From: Flammeovirga aprica JL-4
GTDB lineage: Bacteria; Bacteroidota; Bacteroidia; Cytophagales; Flammeovirgaceae
Direction of reading: 5' to 3'
DNA length: 50,159 bases
Assembly (NCBI RefSeq): GCF_012844305.1
Contig: NZ_JABANE010000065.1
Coordinates: forward strand, 1-50,159
This document shows, in pieces, positions 34,093 to 43,300 of this stretch. The position numbers were made by a program, and so were the translations under genes. Each line of letters starts with the position of its first letter. Position 1 is the first letter of the stretch. The notes under the pieces were generated by a model. That model was not told the origin of the DNA, searched no databases, and worked only from the letters and a program-made list of their open reading frames with translations.

Positions 34093-35631
34093 CTATATTT
34101 CTTTTGTTTTGAATTCAATGGAAATCGTATTTTTCATTGTCTTTTTATCGATATATTCTGAAATAGAATAAATTTCTCCTAGCTTAGATTCTCGGCCAAA
34201 AATGTCACTTTGAATTTTAGAAACTAATGCCGTTTTACTTTTACCCATTTCAGGATATTGCTTCAACATTTTCTTACTCTTCTGTCTTAATTCTTTTGGC
34301 GATTGTGTTCCTAAAATCCAGACATCACCATCAAGTACCAAATAAGCTTTATCTCTAAAATCACGATGGGTAATTCTATAGTTTTCTTCCTTCTCTTCTA
34401 TTTTCTCTATGTAACCAAGTTGCATAAACAATCTTAAAAATTGCTTCCCCTTTTTCTCATTAGGCATTCTAAAAGCCATCTTCAAATTAAAATCTTCTGA
34501 ATTATGCTCAGGCTTCGCATCTACTGCAAGGAAACCACTTTGAAAAAAGTTCATAAAATCATCATCCATCAGCAAAAGACCTAATTTCATTTGAGTAAGG
34601 ACCTCCTCATGTTCATAGCTGATATGGTCAATGATCTGATTTTTCATTACTTCCATGTCTACACCATACGCCATGAAACTTGTCACTTGTTCAGGCATAT
34701 ATTGTAATAATGTTTGGTCAATCCCAATATTTTGAGCTTCTTCTTTTGAAGTCATCACACTAATCACCTCTGCTTTCTTTTCTCCAAATTCTCCACCATA
34801 CCATGTCGATTCATTCCACTGCATCTTCTGAATATCACTCAGCATTTCAGACATTTTATTATGTGATCCCTTCAAAATAAAATCCATTACTGACGTTCTA
34901 TAACCAAAGATATGAGCCAGAGAGAAAAAGCTTTTTTCATTGAAGTAAAGGATAAAAGGCATCCCATTGATATCCGCTGGAATCTCGGTTTTATTCTTCA
35001 GTGCTTTATCAGAGAGGATTGCTTTCTCATCACTCGCTATTAATTTTTCGAAATAAGAAGCAATATTCTTTTCATCTAATTTATTAAGAGAATCCCTCAA
35101 CACATTATACTGTTCATAACTGATTTTATCGAATTGATAATCGCTCAAAACTTCTTGAAACTGTTCTTGATGTTTTTTATCAATCATTGTCTTTTGGAAA
35201 AAAATCTTTACGATGAGATAGTCTTTACCATTCATCACATATCCAAAACGTACTTTATCTTCGACCTCTTTTATGTAAATAAAATTTCCTTTAACACTAC
35301 TTATTTCAAATTTAGACTGATCAATGATGTCCTCGATTTTATTAAAACCTACTCCGTCATTTAATTTAAACCTTACCGTCAATCCAAAATAGGCATCAAT
35401 ATCCTGTGTATAAACCACTGCCTCTTTGCTGATCTCAAAAACCTCTTTAAGATCTGAAGCTAACACATCCTGTAGGTATTCTCTTTCAGCTAGTCTTTCC
35501 GCATCATAATAAAATAAGAATGACAAGCCTTCTGATGGTATATTTTCTAAAAGCTGATTGGGTTGGTTTCTTGCGTTAATATTTAAAGTTGAAATGAAAA
35601 AAAATATCAATAAAAAGTATTTCTTGATCAT
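34093..35631 (-). CDS. Exported protein, paralog 1 (511/512-residue family)
   Basis: A 512-residue protein with a signal peptide (about 1-20, ending LNINA). It is clearly a paralog of the next gene upstream on the same strand. Shared blocks: 'LLENIPSEG' near residue 29, 'FYYDAERL' / 'LYFDADRL', 'MPFILYFNE' / 'LPFILHMNE', 'LLQYMPEQVTSFMAYGVDMEV' / 'LMQYMPSECTSFMNYTLDLEM', 'KLGLLLMDDDFMNFFQSG' and 'VWILGTQSPKELRQKS'. The general look recalls DUF4836-type exported proteins, but I cannot verify that. No catalytic motif or T9SS domain is visible, so it is probably periplasmic. A 21-bp-period direct repeat lies 82-114 bp upstream of its start. Confidence 0.75.
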   Translation of the reverse strand: MIKKYFLLIFFFISTLNINARNQPNQLLENIPSEGLSFLFYYDAERLAEREYLQDVLASDLKEVFEISKEAVVYTQDIDAYFGLTVRFKLNDGVGFNKIEDIIDQSKFEISSVKGNFIYIKEVEDKVRFGYVMNGKDYLIVKIFFQKTMIDKKHQEQFQEVLSDYQFDKISYEQYNVLRDSLNKLDEKNIASYFEKLIASDEKAILSDKALKNKTEIPADINGMPFILYFNEKSFFSLAHIFGYRTSVMDFILKGSHNKMSEMLSDIQKMQWNESTWYGGEFGEKKAEVISVMTSKEEAQNIGIDQTLLQYMPEQVTSFMAYGVDMEVMKNQIIDHISYEHEEVLTQMKLGLLLMDDDFMNFFQSGFLAVDAKPEHNSEDFNLKMAFRMPNEKKGKQFLRLFMQLGYIEKIEEKEENYRITHRDFRDKAYLVLDGDVWILGTQSPKELRQKSKKMLKQYPEMGKSKTALVSKIQSDIFGRESKLGEIYSISEYIDKKTMKNTISIEFKTKEI

Positions 35632-35712
35632 AATTTATATTTAGTAGTAAACTTGTTTTTAGTATTTAATGATGACACAAATTTGGCTGTCTATTTATTT
35701 GTTCCCAAAAAC

Positions 35713-35745
35713 AATTGATAAATGCAGAGGTATAATTAATAATTG
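35713..35745 (-). promoter_or_regulatory. Direct repeat, 21-bp period (predicted LytTR site) upstream of exported paralog 1
   Basis: In the gene's direction the two half-sites are CAATTATTAATT (35745-35734) and CATTTATCAATT (35724-35713). They match at 10 of 12 positions and their starts are exactly 21 bp apart. The same motif in the same relative orientation occurs before the other exported paralog and before the first giant gene. Two direct-repeat half-sites on one DNA face, two helical turns apart, is the arrangement reported for LytTR regulators such as YpdB and BtsR. Confidence 0.6.
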
Positions 35746-35782
35746 ATACTGCCTTTTGATTTCTGAGGAAAAACAACCCAAG

Positions 35783-35824
35783 AAAAATAAAAACCACTTG
35801 ATGTTTTATCACAAAAAGTGGTTT
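35783..35824 (-). terminator. Terminator of exported paralog 2
   Basis: AAACCACTT (35791-35799) pairs with AAGTGGTTT (35816-35824), 16-nt loop. On the minus strand it is followed by a T-rich tract (TTTTTATTTTT including the stem end). It ends 17 bp from the stop codon of the gene at 35841 and separates the two paralogs into distinct transcripts. Confidence 0.75.
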
Positions 35825-35840
35825 ATGCCTGATCGCTATT

Positions 35841-37376
35841 TTAAAGGTCTTTTCTTATTTTGAATGTAGTGACATTACGTATCATGCCATCATCCATGTA
35901 TTCTGATTTTGAAATAATATCATCAAATATTGAATAAGTATCTATCAATCCTTTTTGGATCTTAGTCACCATTGAAGTCTTCTCTCCTCCTAGTTCCGGG
36001 TATTTCACCAATACATTTTCGTTTTTCTTTTTCAATTCTTCAATTGAATAGGTTCCCAAAATCCAAATATTATTTTCTATCACAAGATAGGTCGTTTTAT
36101 CATCAAAAATTGGATGCTTGACTGAATAAGTATTTTCTTCTATTTTTTGGAGTATCTCAAAATCATGTTCCAGTATTTCTAACAAATATTCTCCTTTTGT
36201 TGGATTAGGCATTTTAAAAACGATCTTTAAGTCATAGTTTCTATCATTGTGAATTGATGTTTTATTTAATGACAACATTCCACTTTTGAAAAAATTAAAA
36301 AGATCCTCATCCATGGCTAACAACCCTAGTTTTAACTTCCCTACAGAATGATCTTTAAGATTTCTACTCTTGATTACTTTTTCTCTGTACATCTCAAGAT
36401 CAAGGGTATAATTCATAAAACTTGTACATTCTGAAGGCATATACTGCATTAGGTCTTGGTCTAGTTTTGTAGTTTCAGTTTGTCCAATAGCAGGTGTTAA
36501 GGTAGTGACCTGTAATTGGTCTTTACCAAAATCTCCTCCAAACCAATCATTTTGAGACATTTTGACCAATAGAAGCTTTTGGATATGGTCTATTATCTGT
36601 TCGGAATTTGAGTTAGTGATATATTCAAAAACTGATTTCTTTTTCCCTATAAGTTTATAAATAACATCACCACTTCTTTCATTCATATGAAGAATAAAAG
36701 GAAGTCCAATCATCTCATTGGGAATTGAAACCACCTCATCATAGGCCTTATTCTTTCTAGTTCGCTTTTCGTCTGCTTTCATTAGACGATTAAAAAACGA
36801 ATCCTTTTTCTGAACATCTTGATCTTTTAATGAATCTTCAATCGCGTAAAATCTATCATAAGACAGTAGGTATTTTTCTAAATTGGCTAAATTCTCATTG
36901 TAAGCTTTTTCATCTTTGGGGTCTATAAAACCTTCACGCCAAAATGCTTTTACAGTATGATACTTTTCACCCTCCAAAACATAACAATAACGTTTTTGAT
37001 ATTTTTCACCTTCCATGTAAATAACATCACCTTTATCCTTCACTATTGAGTAATTAGTGCGATTAATCATTGATTTTAGAGAGTCGAAACTAATCTTATC
37101 GTCGAGTATAAAACGTAAAGTAACAACATTATAATTATCTATTTCCTGAGTCACCAAACACCCCTCAAGTGTGATTTTGAAAGCGTCTCTTCTGAATTGA
37201 CGTGATAAGATATCTTTGATATATCCACATTCTGACAATCGATCTGCATCAAAATAAAGGAGAGAAGATATACCTTCAGAAGGGATATTCTCTAATAAAG
37301 GATTCTCCATTTTTTGAGCATTTGATGATAAAGCCCAAAGGCAAGAAATTAAAAGAAAAATGTATCGCTTGACCAT
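35841..37376 (-). CDS. Exported protein, paralog 2 (511/512-residue family)
   Basis: A 511-residue protein with a signal peptide (about 1-20, ending LSSNA-Q), then the block 'NPLLENIPSEGISSLLYFDAD' also present in the downstream paralog. The two align along their whole length with similar spacing of blocks, including 'KTSMVTKIQKGL' near the C-terminus against 'KTALVSKIQSDI'. Divergence is considerable, so the duplication is old. No known domain is recognised; location is probably periplasmic. A 9-bp stem (37379-37387 with 37404-37412) lies right before the ATG and could affect translation. The predicted LytTR site is 66-98 bp upstream, and the two-component genes lie immediately upstream on the same strand. 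Confidence 0.75.
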   Translation of the reverse strand: MVKRYIFLLISCLWALSSNAQKMENPLLENIPSEGISSLLYFDADRLSECGYIKDILSRQFRRDAFKITLEGCLVTQEIDNYNVVTLRFILDDKISFDSLKSMINRTNYSIVKDKGDVIYMEGEKYQKRYCYVLEGEKYHTVKAFWREGFIDPKDEKAYNENLANLEKYLLSYDRFYAIEDSLKDQDVQKKDSFFNRLMKADEKRTRKNKAYDEVVSIPNEMIGLPFILHMNERSGDVIYKLIGKKKSVFEYITNSNSEQIIDHIQKLLLVKMSQNDWFGGDFGKDQLQVTTLTPAIGQTETTKLDQDLMQYMPSECTSFMNYTLDLEMYREKVIKSRNLKDHSVGKLKLGLLAMDEDLFNFFKSGMLSLNKTSIHNDRNYDLKIVFKMPNPTKGEYLLEILEHDFEILQKIEENTYSVKHPIFDDKTTYLVIENNIWILGTYSIEELKKKNENVLVKYPELGGEKTSMVTKIQKGLIDTYSIFDDIISKSEYMDDGMIRNVTTFKIRKDL

Positions 37377-37441
37377 AAATTTAGTGTAGTTGATAAATTG
37401 ATAACACTAAATAGAAGGACTGATCATTGCGACACAAAAGC

Positions 37442-37474
37442 AATTGATAAATGTGGAATTATATTTAATAAATG
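37442..37474 (-). promoter_or_regulatory. Direct repeat, 21-bp period (predicted LytTR site) upstream of exported paralog 2
   Basis: In gene direction the half-sites are CATTTATTAAAT (37474-37463) and CATTTATCAATT (37453-37442), identical at 10 of 12 positions with starts exactly 21 bp apart. The second half-site is identical to the one before paralog 1. It lies between the regulator gene and its presumed target, where no terminator is visible. Confidence 0.62.
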
Positions 37475-37509
37475 ATCAACTTTGTATTCTTATAACGGGT
37501 TAAATTGGA

Positions 37510-38244
37510 TTAAACCTCCTTCAATTGATGTATAACCTGAGAGTATTTTCTAGTAGAAACTTTTGCTGAGTAACCATCCGTCAATACTATTCCTGTTTTG
37601 GAAATATTGATCACATGAGAAGGATTGATTAAGAAAGAATGATGCACTCTAATAAATGAATGTAACTCTTCTATGTTCTCAAAATACTTTAAATGCTTTG
37701 AGGCTAGTATGGTCTGATCTTGACAGACAATCTTGGTATAAGCCCCTTCAGATTCAAAAAGTATAATAGAATTAACTTCAATAAAATGGGTATTATCAGC
37801 TGTTTTAACGATAATTTTTTGTTCTTTTTCCTTCTGTTCTTCCTCAAACTGTGAGATGATAGCAGTCGCTTTTTTCTTTTCCTCTATTTGAGTAAATGCT
37901 TTATCGACAGCAACTTTCAACTCATTCGGATCGATGGGTTTTAACAGGTAATCAACGGCATTATGTTTAATAGCATCAATAGCATAATTTTCTAGGCCAG
38001 TGGTAAAAATGATTTTAAAATCTACAGAAGATAATTGACGCAAGAGCTCAAAACTATTTCCATCCTCTAACTCTACATCCAAAAAGATAAGATCAACCTC
38101 CTTATTTCGATTTAAGAAATGAACCCCCTCTTGAATGGAAGGAAAAGCACCTACTATTTCAATGGATCTAAAAAGCAATTTGAGCATCTTACTTAATGCC
38201 TCTTGAGCGTTGAACTCATCTTCTATTATTACTATTTTATACAT
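37510..38244 (-). CDS. LytTR-type response regulator
   Basis: A 244-residue response regulator. The receiver domain (1 to about 120) has the acidic pair Glu8-Asp9 and the phospho-acceptor Asp56 in 'LIFLDVELEDG', plus the conserved Lys in 'LLKPIDPNEL'. A helical linker rich in Glu and Lys leads to the LytTR DNA-binding domain (about 143-240), marked by 'ILFESEGAYTKIV', 'FIRVHHSFLINPSHV' and 'VSTRKYSQVIHQL'. It starts 5 bp after the kinase gene and is clearly co-expressed with it. Targets are probably the direct repeats at 35713, 37442 and 40234, because those share the LytTR geometry and flank this gene on both sides. Confidence 0.92.
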   Translation of the reverse strand: MYKIVIIEDEFNAQEALSKMLKLLFRSIEIVGAFPSIQEGVHFLNRNKEVDLIFLDVELEDGNSFELLRQLSSVDFKIIFTTGLENYAIDAIKHNAVDYLLKPIDPNELKVAVDKAFTQIEEKKKATAIISQFEEEQKEKEQKIIVKTADNTHFIEVNSIILFESEGAYTKIVCQDQTILASKHLKYFENIEELHSFIRVHHSFLINPSHVINISKTGIVLTDGYSAKVSTRKYSQVIHQLKEV

Positions 38245-38249
38245 GTCCT

Positions 38250-40094
38250 TTAGTTTAGTGTGAGTGAAAAGCTGACAACAGCTCCAGTGCTGTCATCTCT
38301 ATTATTAATTGAAAGTGTATGCTCATCGCCATGACCCATAATCGCCAATCGAGCTTTTAATACAGAAAGTGAATGTTCTTTTTTATCTTCGGAAACGCCT
38401 TGAAGACCAATGCCATTATCAATGACTTCAAAATTTAATTTCTCCTCATTTTTAGTCACTTTCACTTCTAAAAATCCATCTTTCTTGATTTTACGAAGCC
38501 CGTGTTCAATGGCATTTTCACAAAGTGGCTGTAGCATCATCGGAGGTATTTCTGAATGCTCCAAATCCACTTGCTCTTCTACTGAGATTCTATAATTAAA
38601 TTTATGTCCAAAACGAATACGTTGAGTTTCTATATAATTGGTCAATGCACTTAAATCTTCTGACAAACTTACTTTTTCTTTATGTGTTAGATCGAAGTTT
38701 TGTCGGATCAACTTTGAAAAACGTGAGATATATGAAGAAGTGGTCAAAGGGTCATTATCAAACAATGTATTTTGTATTGCAGTAAGTACATTGAAAATAA
38801 AATGTGGGTTCATCTGATTTCTTAAAATTGTATTTTTCAGATGCGTACGTTCTTGTTCATTTTTGTGTTTACTATTTTTATAATACAGTAAAAACAGTAA
38901 AAATAAGATTACAACAATCACAGTGATCCCCGTTAGCGTTAAGATTACTCTCTCTGATTCCCTTTCAGAAGCGAGCCTTTTCTCCTCCTCTTCTAGCTTA
39001 ATTCTTTCTTTCTCCCTTTCTGTTTCATAAAGCAGATCTTGTGTGCTAAGCATTTGTTGAAAATCATAAGAAATCTTTTCTTTCAGAATTTCCTCCACTG
39101 AATCCAACTTAGCATAATACATTAATGCCTTTTGGGTTTGCTTGCTTTTTATAGCATACTTCAAACTCTTACCATAAATCACCTTCATGTATTTCGGATC
39201 ATTATATGTATGCTTGAGCAGTTCTTTATCATACTTTTCCGCAAGGTCTCCTTCTCCCATTGCATTGTACACCTCTTCTAGATTTGTTAAGGCATTATTC
39301 CACTTATGAGGATATAACTTTTTTAAGTTAGCTGATTTATTGTAATACCAAATTGCAATGTCAGCATAATACAAACTATCCGTCTCCAAGAAGAGATTGA
39401 GGTAGTTGGTCCCAATGTTATTATAAGATTGTGAAACTTCCCATTTGTTATTGTAAGAAACTCCATATTCCATTGATCTGATATTATGAGCAATTGCTTT
39501 CTGATAAGAACCTTGATTTTTATACAATACAGCAAGATTATTAAAAAGCCTAGAAAGCTTTACGCTATCATCAAATTCAACATAATAAGGAATAACTTTT
39601 TCTAACTCTATTAATGATTGATCAACATCTCCATTTTTATAATATAAATGTGCTAGACTCTCAATGATCTTAGCAGTCAGCTCATTATCATTTACCTTAA
39701 TTGCATTATTCTTTGCTTTGAACAATTCTTTACTTGATTCTACAAAAAGGTTATCATCGGCATATATTCTTGACAAAGTCAAGCGAATACGTGCCTCAAA
39801 AGTCAAGTCGCCAGCATCAATGAAATAGGTTAAGGCTTTTTTCAAATGAAAAAGTACTTCTTCATTTTTATCAAAACCCATATTATAGATTCCCTTCAAA
39901 TAATGTAATCTAGCCTGATCTTGTTCTGTGTTTTCTTTGATTTGAAATAAACTGTCAATCTTGCGAATTATATCTTCATTCGCTACCCCTTTTCTTATAC
40001 TATCATTTAGTGCTTCAAATTGAGAATCACTTAAGGTTTGTGCCGATAAACTCAATACAAAAAATAAGTGCAGTACAGTTAAAAAAATCTTCAT
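38250..40094 (-). CDS. LytS-type sensor histidine kinase with extracytoplasmic TPR domain
   Basis: A 614-residue kinase. Signal peptide (1-18, SLSA-Q), then several tetratricopeptide repeats in the periplasm (about 55-330; for example 'ARIRLTLSRIYADDN', 'SRLFNNLAVLYKNQGSYQKA'), a coiled charged stretch, one membrane segment (about 375-397) and a cytoplasmic His_kinase domain with His431 in 'NPHFIFNVL'. The HATPase end shows the N box 'CENAIEHGLRK' and 'VIDNGIGLQG'. TPR sensors of this type are frequent in Bacteroidota; the repeats probably sense a protein or envelope state, not a small molecule. It is divergent from the giant-protein cluster across a 247-bp region with a 21-bp-period repeat. 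Confidence 0.9.
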   Translation of the reverse strand: MKIFLTVLHLFFVLSLSAQTLSDSQFEALNDSIRKGVANEDIIRKIDSLFQIKENTEQDQARLHYLKGIYNMGFDKNEEVLFHLKKALTYFIDAGDLTFEARIRLTLSRIYADDNLFVESSKELFKAKNNAIKVNDNELTAKIIESLAHLYYKNGDVDQSLIELEKVIPYYVEFDDSVKLSRLFNNLAVLYKNQGSYQKAIAHNIRSMEYGVSYNNKWEVSQSYNNIGTNYLNLFLETDSLYYADIAIWYYNKSANLKKLYPHKWNNALTNLEEVYNAMGEGDLAEKYDKELLKHTYNDPKYMKVIYGKSLKYAIKSKQTQKALMYYAKLDSVEEILKEKISYDFQQMLSTQDLLYETEREKERIKLEEEEKRLASERESERVILTLTGITVIVVILFLLFLLYYKNSKHKNEQERTHLKNTILRNQMNPHFIFNVLTAIQNTLFDNDPLTTSSYISRFSKLIRQNFDLTHKEKVSLSEDLSALTNYIETQRIRFGHKFNYRISVEEQVDLEHSEIPPMMLQPLCENAIEHGLRKIKKDGFLEVKVTKNEEKLNFEVIDNGIGLQGVSEDKKEHSLSVLKARLAIMGHGDEHTLSINNRDDSTGAVVSFSLTLN

Positions 40095-40233
40095 ATAGCA
40101 TTTATCTCTTCAATCTTTTCCCTAGTTCATGGTATTTAAGAAACGAATATCCGTGCCTAATTTTTCATTAAAAAATATGTTATGAGTTATTGACATTACA
40201 CTATACCGTTTACAATGTTATAAAGTGATTATG

Positions 40234-40266
40234 CACTTATCAATTTTTGAAATACACTTATCAATT
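40234..40266 (+). promoter_or_regulatory. Perfect direct repeat, 21-bp period (predicted LytTR site) before the giant-protein cluster
   Basis: CACTTATCAATT occurs twice, at 40234-40245 and 40255-40266, identical over 12 bp with starts 21 bp apart. It lies 76-108 bp before the GTG at 40342 and in the same orientation relative to that gene as the sites before both exported paralogs, from which it differs by one base (CAC against CAT). Because the region is divergent, it could also autoregulate the kinase gene. This is the best-preserved of the three sites. Confidence 0.68.
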
Positions 40267-40341
40267 ATAATTTCACTACCGTAGATAACAGTATAAATTC
40301 ACTCTCACATTAAATAAATAACATCTGAAAAATAAATTACA

Positions 40342-43300
40342 GTGGGAGAATACACCAAAAACCAAGTTATCTACCTACAGAAAGATAACGTTGCATCAAT
40401 CAAAAATGCTCTACAGAAATATCAAGTAGTACTAAATAACCGAACGGCTATCTCGAATAAAGGATTTCACATGGAAATGGATGTGAAATTTATGGAAAAC
40501 TCTGGCGATGAACCAAGAAACCTGAAAACATCAGATATAAAAGATTTTGAAACCTTCAAAAAAGCATTTGCTGTACGAAGTCCTTCTTTTGATCAAATGA
40601 AACAAGAAGATTCATATAGAGATGATTTTGAAGCTTCACTCCTCTCTGAACCTCTATTGTTTTCTCTTGCTTTGGAACACGAAGAACTCAAAGAAGAGGT
40701 AATAAAAACAGCAAAAGGAATTGCAGAAATCAGCCGTCATTATAACAATAGTGAGTCAATGTGGACCTACAATGCCAATGCTTATGGTGCTGTTGCCTTG
40801 TATATTTTAGCTTGTCATGATCTCAATTATGCATATATTTTGGCACAATACCTTATTCCATATTGGGATGAACGTTATACATGTGACTATGATTGCTACC
40901 TCTTTGAATTAGTGAAACAACACGGCTGGACTCGTCCATTAATCAAAGCCTATTTGTATTGTGACAACCCTAATTTCAGGGCTGGAATGATGAGAATAGG
41001 GTATTATCATGGCAATCTCCCACAAGATGAAAATCCTACTTTATTTGATTTCTTAAAAGAAAACCAAGAAGAATATACTTGGTTCAAAGAAAGTATAAAA
41101 GAGAGGTTATTAGATGAACCTATGTTGTATTATAAAGGGGAAGATAATAGTGAAAATCCCGTATTAAGCCTTTATTATACATTAAATGCAAGTATAGATG
41201 CTATCCACGATGAGGAGAACGAATTTATCTCCGAATTCTTTATTTCTGATACAATAGAAAACGAGGCAACAGACCTTTACAATGCCATTGCCAACAGTAC
41301 TGATCAGCCATTAATGCGATTAGATGGTGAGGGAGAACTAGAAAAAGAGGCAAGACAATATACTGACAAAGATACCTATACTCCTGGTGAAGGTATTATG
41401 GATTTTAGGGCGTTTGTAATGGCCTTAGAAAATGGTGCTCAAATATGGCAGTATGTGGAGAATGGAGAGAATGCTGAGCTTATTAATTCATTTGAAAAAG
41501 TGGATGTGATGGGATTGGCATTGAAAAGTAGTCCTGCACTTTATCACAAAATAAGTTATCACCTCCCTGGTGTAGATCTTGAAGATGATTGTAACCCATT
41601 GAATAAAAACAAAGGGTTGGTGGATGAAATGGATCATTGTCTACGAGAAATCATTGATGATCTTACATTATTTAATGATGAATCTCTTTACGCAGATGAT
41701 ATCCCTCAAGCATTCAATCCACTTCCTGAACATAGAGGTAAAGTAAGATATCAGCAACTACTCAGAGTGTTGGATGTCTTCTATGTGTTATTGGGTAAAC
41801 CTACTTTTGTGGATGATTTATGTGAGCGTATCATTGAAGATAAGGAAGAGTATTGTCTCTCCACTGCCGAATTTTATGATCGATATAGCGAGGAAAATTA
41901 TGCAGAAAATGGAAAATTACCTCCGCTTATGGTGAAACAAATGGCCTCTATTGTAGAAGAGTTCTCCACTCCTTATGATAGAGATTCAATTGATACTGAT
42001 CTATTAAAAAAACTAGATTATTGTCTTTCTACATCAAGAGGATGTTATAATACCGATCATTTAGGTAAGCATAATGCGGGTGATATTGCCCTCGCCAGCT
42101 ATATGCTAAAAATGGATGAGCAAAACGGAATCGAAGATCAACACACCTTACAACTAAAAGAATATTTACAGGCATTTCAGTGGGAAAAAGTAGCTTCTAT
42201 TTTTACTGAAAGAGATCGTTTTTCAGATCCTATTTCTGAAGATACCAAAGAGAAAATCAACAATTATATCACTTCTGTAGATACTCCTCTACTAAGTCAA
42301 GAGGAAATGATGACACTGTTAAATGATACACTTGTTCCTTATGAAGAAGAGCATAATGGGGCTAGAGTACATCATTTTTCAAAAACACAAAAAAGTTATT
42401 ACATCTTAAGATTCGATGATAATATATCAAAGGTTCTAATTTTCTCTTTCTGGGCTCAAACGCTTTCTTACTCTAAAGATGATCCAAGAGCTAAAAGATT
42501 TTGGAACTTGATGTTGGCACTTTCTCCTTTTTGGGTATTAAATAAAATACTTAAAACTGCCTCTTCCTCTTATGGTGATTTGGAATTTGAATCACCTCAA
42601 AAAGAAAAAGCGTTCTTCCAATCTCTCTCTGAAGTAAGTGTTCCCGATTCTCTAATATTTGCATTTGAAATCGTCAAATCTCAAAATAGTTATGGAAAAG
42701 GCACTGTAAAAGACCTCAAAAGGTATTTACCTTGGATTAATGCATTTAAAATGGTCCAGAAAATGGATAAAAACGATGCAATGTTTGATACACTTCATTA
42801 CAGAGTTGAACAATTGAAAGAGGGCTTGAAATATGCAGATGACATTAATGTAGTTCAATTCCATCGTGATCTGTCTGCTTCTGATGAGGAGTATAATTTT
42901 GACAAGGAAACGGAAAGTTTATTTCATGATTATCTGCATGTCTTTTTCACATTAAACTGGAAAGAAGATTCCAAAGAAGGTGTTTCTGATATGGTCGCTA
43001 AAATGAAAGGCTACATAGAAGGCAATTTGAATCTCAATACTTTTGCTCCTCTTTTCTGGTCAAAAATTAAAGGCAAGAAATTCAATACTTATGTGGACAG
43101 CTATAAGTCTTATTCTTTTGAACAGTTTTTCTGGGGACTTCACGAAAGTAAACAAGACCGCCTGATTAAATTATTATCGAATGGCACTTCTGCCTCTTTC
43201 TCCATTTTGTTTAATGGTTTAGAAAGAGGTTATAAGGAAAAGTTAGTTAGAGAAGGACAACTTAAATTCAAAGATATCATTGATCCTGACTTTAAAGATG

